From contig JAUWZM010000058.1 of NCBI GenBank assembly GCA_030615365.1, forward strand, positions 1-16,704: a DNA stretch of 16,704 nucleotides, given 5' to 3'. Every line of letters begins with the position of its first letter. Positions within the stretch are counted from its first letter, which is position 1. Of this stretch, positions 1 through 7,259 are shown one piece after another. A program made the position numbers and the translations under genes. The notes beneath the pieces were generated by a model. It was not told where the DNA came from. It searched no databases and saw only the letters and a program-made list of their open reading frames with translations. This stretch comes from Candidatus Aerophobota bacterium (GTDB lineage Bacteria > Aerophobota > Aerophobia > Aerophobales > B3-G15).

Positions 1-860
1 TTTTCAGGGCCTGGGCAAGGGTAAGAAAGTTACCGGTAGATTTCGCCATTTTCTCCCCATTCATAGTTATCAGTCCATTGTGAATCCAAAATTTGGCAAA
101 AGTTTTCCCTGTAGCTGCCTCTGATTGAGCTATTTCATTTTCATGATGAGGAAATACAAGATCCTGACCGCCTCCATGTATATCTATGTTTTCTCCTAAG
201 TACTTCATAGCCATAGAGGAACATTCAATATGCCAACCTGGCCTTCCCCTGCCCCAGGGACTCTCCCAGAAAGGTTCTCCCTCTTTTGCTTTTTTCCACA
301 AGACAAAGTCAAAGGGACTCTCCTTTTTTTCATTTACCTCAATTCTTGCCCCAGCTAAGAGCTCCTCTAAGGACTGATGAGATAACTTACCATACTCAGG
401 GAAGTTCTTTACCCTGAAGAAGACATCACCATTGACAGGGTAGGCGAACCCCTTTTTTTCCAGACGTTTTATTAGATTGATTATCTCCTGTACGTGTCGG
501 GTAGCCCGGGGATGATGATTTGCCCTTTTTATCCCTAACTGTTCCATCTGATCAAAGTACTCATCTATGAATTTTCCTGCTAAATCAAAGATCGTTGTTC
601 CTAACTTTTTAGCTCGCTCAATCATCTTATCATCAACATCGGTAAAATTGGTAACATAGTTTACCTTATAACCTCTGTATTCAAGGTAGTTTTTAATCAT
701 ATCGAAAACTATTGCTGCTCGGGCATGTCCTAAGTGAAGTTCATCATAGAGGGTAACTCCACAGACATACATTCGCACTTCATTGTCTTCTAAGGGAGAA
801 AAAATCTCTTTTTGGCTATGTAAGGTATTGTAAATCTTAAGAGCCATTTGGTAGTCCATA
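1..860 (-). CDS. cysS: Cysteinyl-tRNA synthetase, N-terminal part (runs off the left edge)
   Basis: This is a class I aminoacyl-tRNA synthetase that charges tRNA-Cys with cysteine in the cytoplasm. The visible 286 codons, read leftward from ATG at 860, hold the Rossmann catalytic domain. The HIGH motif is HLGH at residues 42-45 and the KMSKS loop reads KMAKS at 270-274. The zinc ligands that select cysteine are all in place: C33, C213, H238 and E242. The C-terminal anticodon-binding part lies outside the window. A second in-frame ATG four codons on (848) is an alternative start; neither has a clear Shine-Dalgarno site. It has its own promoter just upstream. The KMAKS variant is the only oddity. 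Confidence 0.96.
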
Positions 861-1588
861 ATTTTAGAAAATTTTATTTATTATGATATTTTAAAGGCAA
901 GCCCAAATATAATTTATTCTTAAGATAAGTCAAGGGTAGTTGGTTCTATGTGGATAAGAGTGTAATAGGTACCAATCCCCATATTATCTTCTTTCTGTGA
1001 ATCTCTATATTCCTCATCTCATCCATTCTTTTATTCCAGTCTTTCATCTCCAAAAGACCGACAATGGCTCAAAGACAAGTCAACTTCGCCACCAACCCCT
1101 GTACTCCTTGTGCAGTAATAATTTTCAATTTATTGACAGTTCACTTGTCTTCCATGTGGAGGCAAAAAAGAATGAGAAGGGGTGGTTTGAGAACTCACTT
1201 TATCCACTTGAAAAGTGGATAAAAAATCTGGAATGGAAGGTAAGTTGGAATAAGAAAGTAGAATTTGGGCAAAAAAAACAAGTATCCGAAGAATTCTGGT
1301 TATCTCAGCAGCTCTTTGACAAACCAAAAAGACCACTTCATCAAGACAAGAAAGGAAGAAGGTTCCATAGAAACTATGGGATCAATAAGTTCAGAAGAAA
1401 ATTTTAAAAAGATATCCCTGGGTTGAGGAAATTAGCCTTATTTGCAGAGAGAATAATCTTCCTCTTAATTTTTCATTCCAATGAACTCAATCCTATTTCT
1501 TATATTAAGTTGATGACTACGACTACTGTTAAAGACAGACCCGTCTTTTCATCTAGAGCAAGGGCGATTCCAGTTTCTCTGCAATGAC
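861..1588. other. Gene-poor stretch of about 730 bases with one doubtful ORF
   Basis: Apart from the cysS promoter, nothing here is convincingly genic. An open frame of 136 codons on the plus strand (997-1407) has no clear Shine-Dalgarno site and a Lys/Asn/Phe-rich composition. It contains the string KTDNGS near its start (around 1056-1073), which recalls the DNGS motif of rve-type transposases, but the rest cannot be matched to one. It may be a worn transposase fragment or chance. A short 6-bp hairpin at 1531-1548 (AAAGAC / GTCTTT) lies downstream of the leftward gene ending at 1589 and could be a weak transcript end, although it has no clear U-tract. Confidence 0.4.
906..933 (-). promoter_or_regulatory. 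Sigma-70-type promoter for cysS
   Basis: Read on the minus strand, a -35 TTGACT (928-933) and a -10 TATATT (906-911) are separated by 16 bases. Transcription would begin near 899, giving a leader of about 40 bases before the cysS ATG. This is a motif call by eye. Confidence 0.55.
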
Positions 1589-2293
1589 CTACGGTGTGCG
1601 CCGCTTGCGTACCGCCAGGTAGATCATGAGAATCGCTACTACTAGAAGTACCAGGCCCCCAAGGAGAAGCCCCACACCAATCCCCCACAATATAGGTGGT
1701 ACTTTCACACCAATTAACACGTTCAGATTAAGCGCGTGAGATCCATCCTCATTCATCAGCACGAAGGAGTAGGTGCCTGACTCAAGTCCCCACTCTAAGG
1801 TCTGGGTTCCGGCACCATGAGCTGAAGCTTCCCAGAAGGTCTGAGAAGTAGGAGCTAAAGGCTCAGATGTACCTGGATGACGTGTATAATCCAATTCGAA
1901 ACGGCGGAGTTTGAAATTGGTGATTTCGTCATACTCGACGTCTTTGAGGTAGGCTTCTAAATCTCGTACCTTAGCTACTCCGATAAAGATCTGTTTTGAG
2001 GAATCGTCACTGGAGCCTTCTATCTTCAGAGTGAGGAAATCACTCGGGTCCCAACGTCCTCCCCAGGGTAGCCATTCCCAATCCCAATCCCCTCCTATAT
2101 CTATATTGGCAGGTTCGGTGACAATGGCATAGGAGTCTCTCTCTAACTCGACAGTCTTGGTGCTGTAAAACCCCTCACCATCTCTAAGAGCTTTTTCTGC
2201 CCACATCAAAGCTCCACCGGGCACTAGAAGAACAAGCGATACCAGCAGTACAATGATGCTAAAAACCAAAAGCACAACCTTCCCCGCACTCAT
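1589..2293 (-). CDS. Conserved hypothetical membrane protein with two flanking membrane segments
   Basis: The function is unknown. The 234-residue product has a hydrophobic segment at about residues 4-31, an extracytoplasmic-looking region of about 165 residues, a second strong membrane segment at about 198-226, and a basic RKRR tail. The middle region has repeated W and G residues, an ERDSYAIV string and an IFIGVA string. I recall similar hypothetical proteins in Actinobacteria and other phyla, but know no named domain. The ATG is set by an AGGAGGTG Shine-Dalgarno site a few bases upstream. The gene follows the DUF3096-like ORF by 28 bases and is probably cotranscribed with it. By eye the base composition is nearer 50% G+C than that of its neighbours, with many G/C-ending codons, so horizontal acquisition is plausible. 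Confidence 0.8.
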   Translation of the reverse strand: MSAGKVVLLVFSIIVLLVSLVLLVPGGALMWAEKALRDGEGFYSTKTVELERDSYAIVTEPANIDIGGDWDWEWLPWGGRWDPSDFLTLKIEGSSDDSSKQIFIGVAKVRDLEAYLKDVEYDEITNFKLRRFELDYTRHPGTSEPLAPTSQTFWEASAHGAGTQTLEWGLESGTYSFVLMNEDGSHALNLNVLIGVKVPPILWGIGVGLLLGGLVLLVVAILMIYLAVRKRRTP

Positions 2294-2321
2294 AGTAACA
2301 CCTCCTGATTTGTTTACTAAC

Positions 2322-2465
2322 CTATTTTTTTCTTACCTCTCGTACTATCCCAACTACTCCCCAGACAACCAAGAACAAGGCTATGAGATAAGCCACAACT
2401 GCCGGGAAAATGAAGATTATGATACCAAACACCAGTGCTAAAACATAGGTCCATATCGCGTTCAT
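2322..2465 (-). CDS. 47-residue membrane peptide, DUF3096-like
   Basis: This small ORF starts at an ATG preceded by a strong GGGGGTGG Shine-Dalgarno-like site and ends 28 bases before the next gene's start. The product is two hydrophobic stretches around a central Phe-Pro (residues 20-21) with a basic tail, REVRKK. The layout, a helix with Leu-Ala-Leu then Gly-Ile-Ile, Phe-Pro, and a second helix ending Gly-Ile-Val, resembles the small membrane family DUF3096. The function is unknown; its role is probably tied to the membrane protein encoded just downstream. Confidence 0.7.
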   Translation of the reverse strand: MNAIWTYVLALVFGIIIFIFPAVVAYLIALFLVVWGVVGIVREVRKK

Positions 2466-2762
2466 TGAGAACCACCCCCTTTCTTTACTGCTATTCAATC
2501 TTTATCAAGAAAAGGCAAAAACCCACAAGATCGAAGTACTTTAGGAGACTATCTCTTTTTGGTTCTAAAATCCAACATCTGCCTAACCACTTTCGGGGGA
2601 AGATCATCCATGAACCGTAGAAACACTCTTCTTCTTGCCTTATTTTGAGCTATCTCACTCTTTATGACCCCTCCTCAAGTTGTCAACCAAAATGTCATAG
2701 TTTATTCTGTATATGAAGCTACCTACTCATTCAAGGATTCCCCAATAGCATCTTTTCCTTAC
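2466..2762. other. Upstream region of the membrane-protein pair, with a possible tiny ORF
   Basis: No confident gene is present. On the minus strand a 38-codon open frame at 2549-2665 encodes a basic peptide ending in LDFRTKKR. It follows a strong GAGGAGGGG site (about 2669-2677) but lacks an ATG, GTG or TTG at the right distance; an internal GTG and an internal ATG are the only standard starts. The stretch also holds a candidate minus-strand promoter TTGACA-16-TAAAGA overlapping that purine-rich site. It may be a small gene with an unusual start or the remains of one. Confidence 0.25.
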
Positions 2763-2791
2763 ATACTAGGCCGAATCTCAGTACTTGTCAA
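2763..2791 (-). promoter_or_regulatory. Leftward promoter at the IS-remnant boundary
   Basis: On the minus strand, TTGACA (2786-2791) and TAGTAT (2763-2768) are exactly 17 bases apart. The -35 hexamer coincides with the apparent left boundary of the insertion-sequence remnant, while the -10 is in flanking DNA. It points toward the DUF3096-like gene, about 300 bases downstream. Confidence 0.45.
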
Positions 2792-3400
2792 GTCAATGCG
2801 TTAAGTCATATAGAAAAGATCTTTGAAAAGTAACCGAAATAAGCTACGCTATCCCTGGTTAAATAACATTAAACCGGGGGAGAAGGAGAACGATGGAAAT
2901 GAATGCAAGAAACCAGTACCTTGAGGTTCTCCAGAGAAGATACTTTGTATGGCAAAGTCCCGAAAGAATAAGTCCTCTATTCTGGATAAATGCTGCCATA
3001 ATACCGGATAGAAGAGAAAATATGTGATCAGAGAGATAAGGTCTCGCATCTCCTTGGTGCCAAAAAGAAGAGGAGGAGAACCGGTAATCTACGATGGCTC
3101 TGTAAAAGCCGTCCTATCAGAAATTTGGGATATCTTTGATGAACCCCGTGGACAAAGACTTGCTCCGCTCTTAAAGACCGAAGCGGACAGGAGCGAAGTT
3201 ATGATGCTTTAGATAAAGCGCGAGAAAGAATGCCCTTCAGCTGGGTTCATGCTCATCCTGATAGCGATTCAAGTTTCATCAACTGGCATTTTTTTCCTAT
3301 TGTGAGAAAGAAGGAATTGAATTTTCCCGATCAAGGCCTTGCCAGAAGAATGACAACAGCTTCGTAGAACAGAAGAACTCAACTCACATCAGAAGCTGAC
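2787..3400 (+). mobile_element. Decayed, internally deleted insertion sequence (copy 1)
   Basis: The left part matches the element at the right edge of the window. Both begin with CAAG, six divergent bases, then an identical 14-mer CGTTAAGTCATATA, followed by GAAAAGTAACCGAAAT and the GGGGAGAAGGAG ribosome site. The transposase inside is broken (separate entry). No right terminus can be fixed because the other copy runs off the window; 3400 is where recognisable transposase sequence ends. Confidence 0.75.
2893..3399 (+). pseudogene. Broken rve/DDE-type transposase
   Basis: The reading frame starts MEMNARNQYL, as in the copy at 16496, then is lost by a 2-base shift at about 2947. It continues from 2949 as MAKSRK and so on, with a TAG at 3009-3011 where the other copy has a glutamine CAG. 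After LAPLLKTEADR (about 3190) the sequence jumps, in another frame, to the C-terminal part of such transposases: a HPDSDSSFINW block (the DNGSEFIN-like site), a further frameshift near 3297, then the SRSRP and KNDNSFVEQKN blocks that carry the catalytic Glu. The part holding the first catalytic Asp is missing. At least one internal deletion, several frameshifts and a nonsense codon make this a dead gene. Confidence 0.85.
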
Positions 3401-3430
3401 CTCTGAAAATTTTGGGGAGACTACTGTAGT

Positions 3431-3459
3431 TTGCCCTTTTGTGGATGTTTGTGTATAAT
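3431..3459 (+). promoter_or_regulatory. Promoter directly in front of the DUF401 gene
   Basis: TTGCCC (3431-3436) and a perfect TATAAT (3454-3459) have 17 bases between them. The expected start of transcription, about seven bases past the -10, falls at 3466-3467, one or two bases before the ATG at 3468. Confidence 0.65.
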
Positions 3460-3467
3460 GGTATTCA

Positions 3468-4685
3468 ATGAATTTGTCAAATTGGTGGATAAAATTGAGA
3501 AAGAAAAAAATTGATCTTGGATTAATCATTCTGTTAATTGCATTTCTTGTGGGAATTTTTTCTCGAATGCGAATCACTACAATTTTAGAAAATTTCCTTT
3601 TGGCGCTTATTGAACCAACTACTTTCAGATTAGTGGGAAGTATTTTGCTTATCTATATTCTGGGCAATCTCTTAAACGAGGGGGGAAATTTGAGAAATAT
3701 CAACTCTTCTCTTGAAGCACTTATTAAAGATAGACGAGCAACATTAGTTATTCCTTCCTCTTTAATAGGTCTTTTGCCTGTGGTTGGGGGGGCGATGCTC
3801 TCAGCTCCTATAGTAGGGGAATCAGGAGATAAAATGAAGTTAACCGCAGAAGAAAAGACTTTCCTGAATTACTGGTTTCGCCATATATGGGAATACGTCT
3901 GGCCGCTTTACCCTGGAATTATTTTAACCAGTGCAATTTTTGATATTCCCCTGCAAAGAATCATAATTGCCCTACTGCCTCTGACGCTAGCCGCTATTCT
4001 TTCTGGATGTATCTTTGGATTGAGAAGGATTCCTTATAAATCATTCTCTGGGTCGGGAAAAAAAGAGAGGAAGGTTATAAGGGAAATCTATAGTTTTCTT
4101 CTTAATGCCTGGCCTATTTTAGCTATTGTGTTTTTTGTGTTACTACTGAAATTGGATTTATTGCTATCTTTGTTAATAATCGTATTTCTTGTCCCTATAA
4201 CGACAAAAATGAAAAAGGAAGAGATGCTCGTTATTGTTAAAAATAGTCTATCATGGAGGATAGTTCTTTTGATAGTCTCGATAATGATATTCAAAAGAGT
4301 TCTTGAGCATTCCAATTTACTGCTGAGGATTCCCGATATTTTCAATCAACTAGGAATCTCACCTTTAATTGCCCTGTTTTCTATTCCCTTTCTTACCGGG
4401 TTTCTCACTGGAATTACCCAGGCCTTTGTAGGAATTACTTTTCCTATCCTTTTACCTTTTATTGGAATAGATAATCCTAATTTAACTTATTTAATGTTGG
4501 CCTATGCGGGTGGATTCGCAGGAGTTCTTTTTTCTCCTGTGCATCTATGTCTTGTGATAACAAGGAATTACTTTGAAGCAGATCTTTCCCGAGTATACAA
4601 ATTACTCCTTTTACCTATTCTTTTTGTTGTATTGATAGCCTTTATGATTGTGTTTTTCCAAAGATTTTTAGGATATTCGTGGTAA
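3468..4685 (+). CDS. DUF401 family integral membrane protein
   Basis: A polytopic inner-membrane protein of 405 residues with about ten hydrophobic segments. The family signature blocks are GLLPVVGGAMLSAPIV (residues 101-116) and, shortly after, WFRHIWEYVWPLYPG (136-150). A second conserved half contains FLTGITQAFVGITFP (about 304-318). These identify the DUF401 family of bacteria and archaea; the repeat-like halves suggest a transporter, but no substrate is known. The start is forced: an in-frame TAA lies in the -10 box and no Shine-Dalgarno site is present, so the mRNA is probably leaderless. It ends one base before the stop of the leftward aldolase gene. Confidence 0.85.
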   Translation: MNLSNWWIKLRKKKIDLGLIILLIAFLVGIFSRMRITTILENFLLALIEPTTFRLVGSILLIYILGNLLNEGGNLRNINSSLEALIKDRRATLVIPSSLIGLLPVVGGAMLSAPIVGESGDKMKLTAEEKTFLNYWFRHIWEYVWPLYPGIILTSAIFDIPLQRIIIALLPLTLAAILSGCIFGLRRIPYKSFSGSGKKERKVIREIYSFLLNAWPILAIVFFVLLLKLDLLLSLLIIVFLVPITTKMKKEEMLVIVKNSLSWRIVLLIVSIMIFKRVLEHSNLLLRIPDIFNQLGISPLIALFSIPFLTGFLTGITQAFVGITFPILLPFIGIDNPNLTYLMLAYAGGFAGVLFSPVHLCLVITRNYFEADLSRVYKLLLLPILFVVLIAFMIVFFQRFLGYSW

Positions 4686-4686
4686 T

Positions 4687-5613
4687 TTAAATCCATTCAT
4701 TCAGGAGATCCCAGCTCCCTGCAGTAGCATATTCTTCTTTAATTAGACGTTCTACTTCTTTAGCTACTCTCGTCTGAGCAGTATCAACATCATTTGGTTT
4801 TTCTGAAAGGGATTGTTCATATATCTGTCGGATAATAGTGCCTATGTTAATTTTAGTGATACCATTTTGGATAGCTTCTATAACAGAGGCTATTTCAATT
4901 CCCGATCCTCCATGAAGGACTAATGGGATTTTGGTAATCTGTGCCAATTCTCGAAGATGTTTTGAGTCAAGTCGAGCAGAGATCTTACTTTTATCTTTAG
5001 CTACCCCACTAATTGCACCATGGATATTACCTATAGCTACTGAGAGCCAATCTACCCCTGTTTCTTTTACAAAACGTTCTGCTTGTTCTGGTCTTGTGAA
5101 GCCTTTTTTAGTGCGGAAGAGCTCCTCGTAAGAAGGGAGGGGTCCTTTTTCATGGCCAAGGACTGCACCAAGTTCAGCTTCCACTGGAACTCCTTGTTGG
5201 TGAGAAATATCTACAACTCTTTTAGTAATGGCTATATTTTCTTCCAGATTAAGTCTCGATCCATCGATCATTACCGAGTTATAACCAAGTTCTAAGCTCA
5301 TTCGTATTAGATGTTCCCAATCAACTTTTTCTCCATCTTCATCAATTACTGGGATATGATCCAGGTGAAGACGGCTAAACTGTTGATTAGCCAAAGCGTA
5401 ATAATTTCTTGCTACTTCTTCGAAACTTTTAGCCCCAAATTTCTCTACATCGGGACGGGCTACTTCTACCAATCCAAAAGTATGAGTTTTTTTTAAGGTA
5501 TCCACTATAGGCTTAATCATAGGGAGGTAAGCAACATTAAAGGCAGGAACAAGTATTCTGTGTTTGTACGCCTCTCTCATAATTTGGTCAACGGGAACTT
5601 TTCCAGCAATCAT
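4687..5613 (-). CDS. Class II fructose-bisphosphate aldolase family protein
   Basis: A zinc-dependent class II aldolase of 308 residues, the usual length. Such enzymes reversibly cleave ketose bisphosphates to dihydroxyacetone phosphate and an aldehyde phosphate in the cytoplasm. Visible motifs are LHLDH (82-86, catalytic Asp85 and zinc ligand His86), MIDGS (115-119), EAELG (145-149), zinc ligands His198 in GNIHG and His234 in LHGGSG, and the phosphate loop NIG near 256-258. The specific sugar (fructose, tagatose or another ketose) cannot be read from the sequence. The ATG follows an AAGGAG site, and the gene has its own promoter, back to back with that of secD. Confidence 0.88.
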   Translation of the reverse strand: MIAGKVPVDQIMREAYKHRILVPAFNVAYLPMIKPIVDTLKKTHTFGLVEVARPDVEKFGAKSFEEVARNYYALANQQFSRLHLDHIPVIDEDGEKVDWEHLIRMSLELGYNSVMIDGSRLNLEENIAITKRVVDISHQQGVPVEAELGAVLGHEKGPLPSYEELFRTKKGFTRPEQAERFVKETGVDWLSVAIGNIHGAISGVAKDKSKISARLDSKHLRELAQITKIPLVLHGGSGIEIASVIEAIQNGITKINIGTIIRQIYEQSLSEKPNDVDTAQTRVAKEVERLIKEEYATAGSWDLLNEWI

Positions 5614-5659
5614 TTTTTCTCCTTTGTAGTATTATTTATTAGCCTTAATCTTGTCCTCA

Positions 5660-5688
5660 ATCTTATCCTCTTCTTATTTAATTGTCAA
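5660..5688 (-). promoter_or_regulatory. Promoter for the aldolase gene
   Basis: On the minus strand, TTGACA (5683-5688) and TAAGAT (5660-5665) are 17 bases apart. Transcription would start near 5653, about 40 bases before the aldolase ATG. Confidence 0.65.
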
Positions 5689-5698
5689 GATAATTCGG

Positions 5699-5727
5699 TT
5701 GACAATTCTTGAGAGATATGGTACATT
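5699..5727 (+). promoter_or_regulatory. Promoter for secD-secF-murG
   Basis: TTGACA (5699-5704) and TACATT (5722-5727) are 17 bases apart, with an extended -10 TG at 5719-5720. Its -35 is only 10 bases from the -35 of the divergent aldolase promoter. Confidence 0.65.
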
Positions 5728-5753
5728 AATACATAATACTTACAACAGGGCTG

Positions 5754-5888
5754 ATGGGTATTCTAAACTGTGAGAATAAGGAAGTTCCCTATATACTCTG
5801 CCATTTATCCCTTCGGCAATCTAAGGGATATACTGGCATCTTTTTATATAAATTAAAGCTTTTTAAGGAGTTGACTAATGAGATATAG
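5754..5888 (+). CDS. Possible 44-residue leader ORF overlapping the start of secD
   Basis: An open frame begins at ATG 5754, 12 codons after an AGGG-containing stretch would be too far, but CAGGG lies three bases before the ATG. It ends at TAG 5886-5888, 11 bases inside secD in another frame. The peptide runs from MGILNCENKE to LFKELTNEI and is not a typical signal peptide. The secD Shine-Dalgarno site (AAGGAG, 5865-5870) lies within it, so its translation could gate or couple to secD. It may equally be a chance ORF in an untranslated leader. Confidence 0.25.
   Translation: MGILNCENKEVPYILCHLSLRQSKGYTGIFLYKLKLFKELTNEI
5800..5845 (+). promoter_or_regulatory. Hairpin plus T-run in the secD leader (attenuator-like)
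   Basis: GCCA at 5800-5803 pairs with TGGC at 5834-5837, and ATCCCTT pairs with AAGGGAT inside it around a nine-base loop. The stem is followed by TCTTTTT. The form is that of an intrinsic terminator placed between the secD promoter and its start codon, which suggests attenuation or a regulated readthrough. Confidence 0.45.
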
Positions 5889-7164
5889 TAGATGGATAAT
5901 TTTATTTGTAATTGCCTTAATTGCCTTATCTGTTTGGTCTATATACCCTTTAGGAGAAAAAATAAATTTAGGGTTGGATTTGAAAGGGGGTATACATCTG
6001 GTTCTGGAAGCTGATACTGAGCGACTTCCTGCTTCGGAAAACCTCGGGGAAGTTGTTGATATGGCCCTGGAAATTATTAGAAATCGTATAGATCAGTTTG
6101 GGGTAAGAGAGCCTACCATTACTCGGCAGGGAGAAAAACGAATTGTGGTAGATCTGCCGGGCATAGAAGATCCTCAAAGAGCTATTGATATCATTGGAAA
6201 GACAGCTCTTTTAGAATTTAAATTATTAGATGAGAAAGGAGATTTAGGGGAAGCTCTTGAAGGAAATATTCCCCCAGGAGATGAAATTCTCTATAATTCA
6301 GAGAAAAAACCTTATCTGATAAAAGCAAAAACTCTTCTTACAGGCTCGGTTGTGAAAGATGCTACCGTGCAAATGGGAGAATGGGGCCAGCCTTATGTAG
6401 CTTTAGAATTTGACTCTGAAGGAGCAAAGAAATTTGCTGAAATTACTGGAAGACATGTAGGAGAAAAACTGGCTATAATTCTGGACAATGTAGTAAAGTT
6501 TGCGCCTGTGATAAAAACTCGTATTACGGGAGGGAAAGCTATCGTAGATAATCTCAGTATGGAAGAGGCAACTGAACTTAGAATAGTTCTCAAGAGTGGT
6601 TCTTTACCCGTTCCTTTTAATATGATTCAAAATACCCTCATTGGACCCTCCCTTGGAAAAGATTCTATTAGAAAGGGTTTGATTTCAGGTATGATTGGGT
6701 TTATAGCAGTAATAGTTTTTATGGGGATTTACTATAAAAAGGCCGGGTTGATTGCTAATGCTGCTCTTCTTTTAAATATTTTATTTTTATTAGCAGCCTT
6801 AGCTGCTCTCAAGGCTACTTTAACTTTGCCTGGTATTGCAGGGATTATTCTAACCATTGGAATGAGTATAGATGCGAATGTTATTATCTTCGAGAGGATA
6901 AGAGAGGAGTTAAGAAGAGAAAGAGCGCCTCGTTCTGCTGTTGATGCTGGATATAGCAGAGCTCTTACGACTATTTTAGATGCGAATATTACTACTTTAA
7001 TTATCGCTCTTATTCTTCTTCAATTTGGTAGTGGTCCAATTCGAGGGTTTGCTGTTACTTTATCCATTGGAATTCTGTCGAGTTTATTCACTGCTATAAT
7101 AGTAACCAGAACTATCTTTAATCTTATATTAGCCAATAGACCCATTCAGAAGTTAAGTATATGA
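5878..7164 (+). CDS. secD: Protein translocase subunit SecD
   Basis: SecD works with SecF and SecYEG in the inner membrane, using the proton gradient to pull exported proteins out of the channel. The 428-residue product has an N-terminal membrane segment (about 6-23), the LGLDLKGGIHLVLEAD block (31-46), the periplasmic P1 domain with RNRIDQFGV (68-76), and a C-terminal bundle of five membrane helices from about 265. The GMSIDANVIIFERI motif (328-341) carries the conserved Asp332 of proton transfer. The length is short, as in SecD proteins of many thermophiles and Firmicutes. The ATG follows AAGGAG. secF follows after 95 bases. Confidence 0.97.
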   Translation: MRYSRWIILFVIALIALSVWSIYPLGEKINLGLDLKGGIHLVLEADTERLPASENLGEVVDMALEIIRNRIDQFGVREPTITRQGEKRIVVDLPGIEDPQRAIDIIGKTALLEFKLLDEKGDLGEALEGNIPPGDEILYNSEKKPYLIKAKTLLTGSVVKDATVQMGEWGQPYVALEFDSEGAKKFAEITGRHVGEKLAIILDNVVKFAPVIKTRITGGKAIVDNLSMEEATELRIVLKSGSLPVPFNMIQNTLIGPSLGKDSIRKGLISGMIGFIAVIVFMGIYYKKAGLIANAALLLNILFLLAALAALKATLTLPGIAGIILTIGMSIDANVIIFERIREELRRERAPRSAVDAGYSRALTTILDANITTLIIALILLQFGSGPIRGFAVTLSIGILSSLFTAIIVTRTIFNLILANRPIQKLSI

Positions 7165-7202
7165 ATATGAAAGGCAAATTATTAGTCTAATTACCTGATA
7201 GG

Positions 7203-7225
7203 GGAGGTTTTAGCCTCCATTTTAT
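7203..7225 (+). other. Small hairpin between secD and secF
   Basis: GGAGG (7203-7207) pairs with CCTCC (7214-7218) around TTTTAG, followed by the weakly T-rich ATTTTAT. It could be a partial terminator or a processing site adjusting the secD to secF ratio; the run of T is poor for a terminator. Confidence 0.3.
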
Positions 7226-7259
7226 CGAGACTCACAATTTTTAGAAAGCGAGGGGGAAA

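Noticed and set aside
2849..3049. Minus-strand ORF in the IS remnant
   Set aside because: Antisense to the recognisable transposase remnant.
5083..5496. Plus-strand ORFs inside the aldolase gene
   Set aside because: Antisense shadows of a gene with full catalytic motifs.
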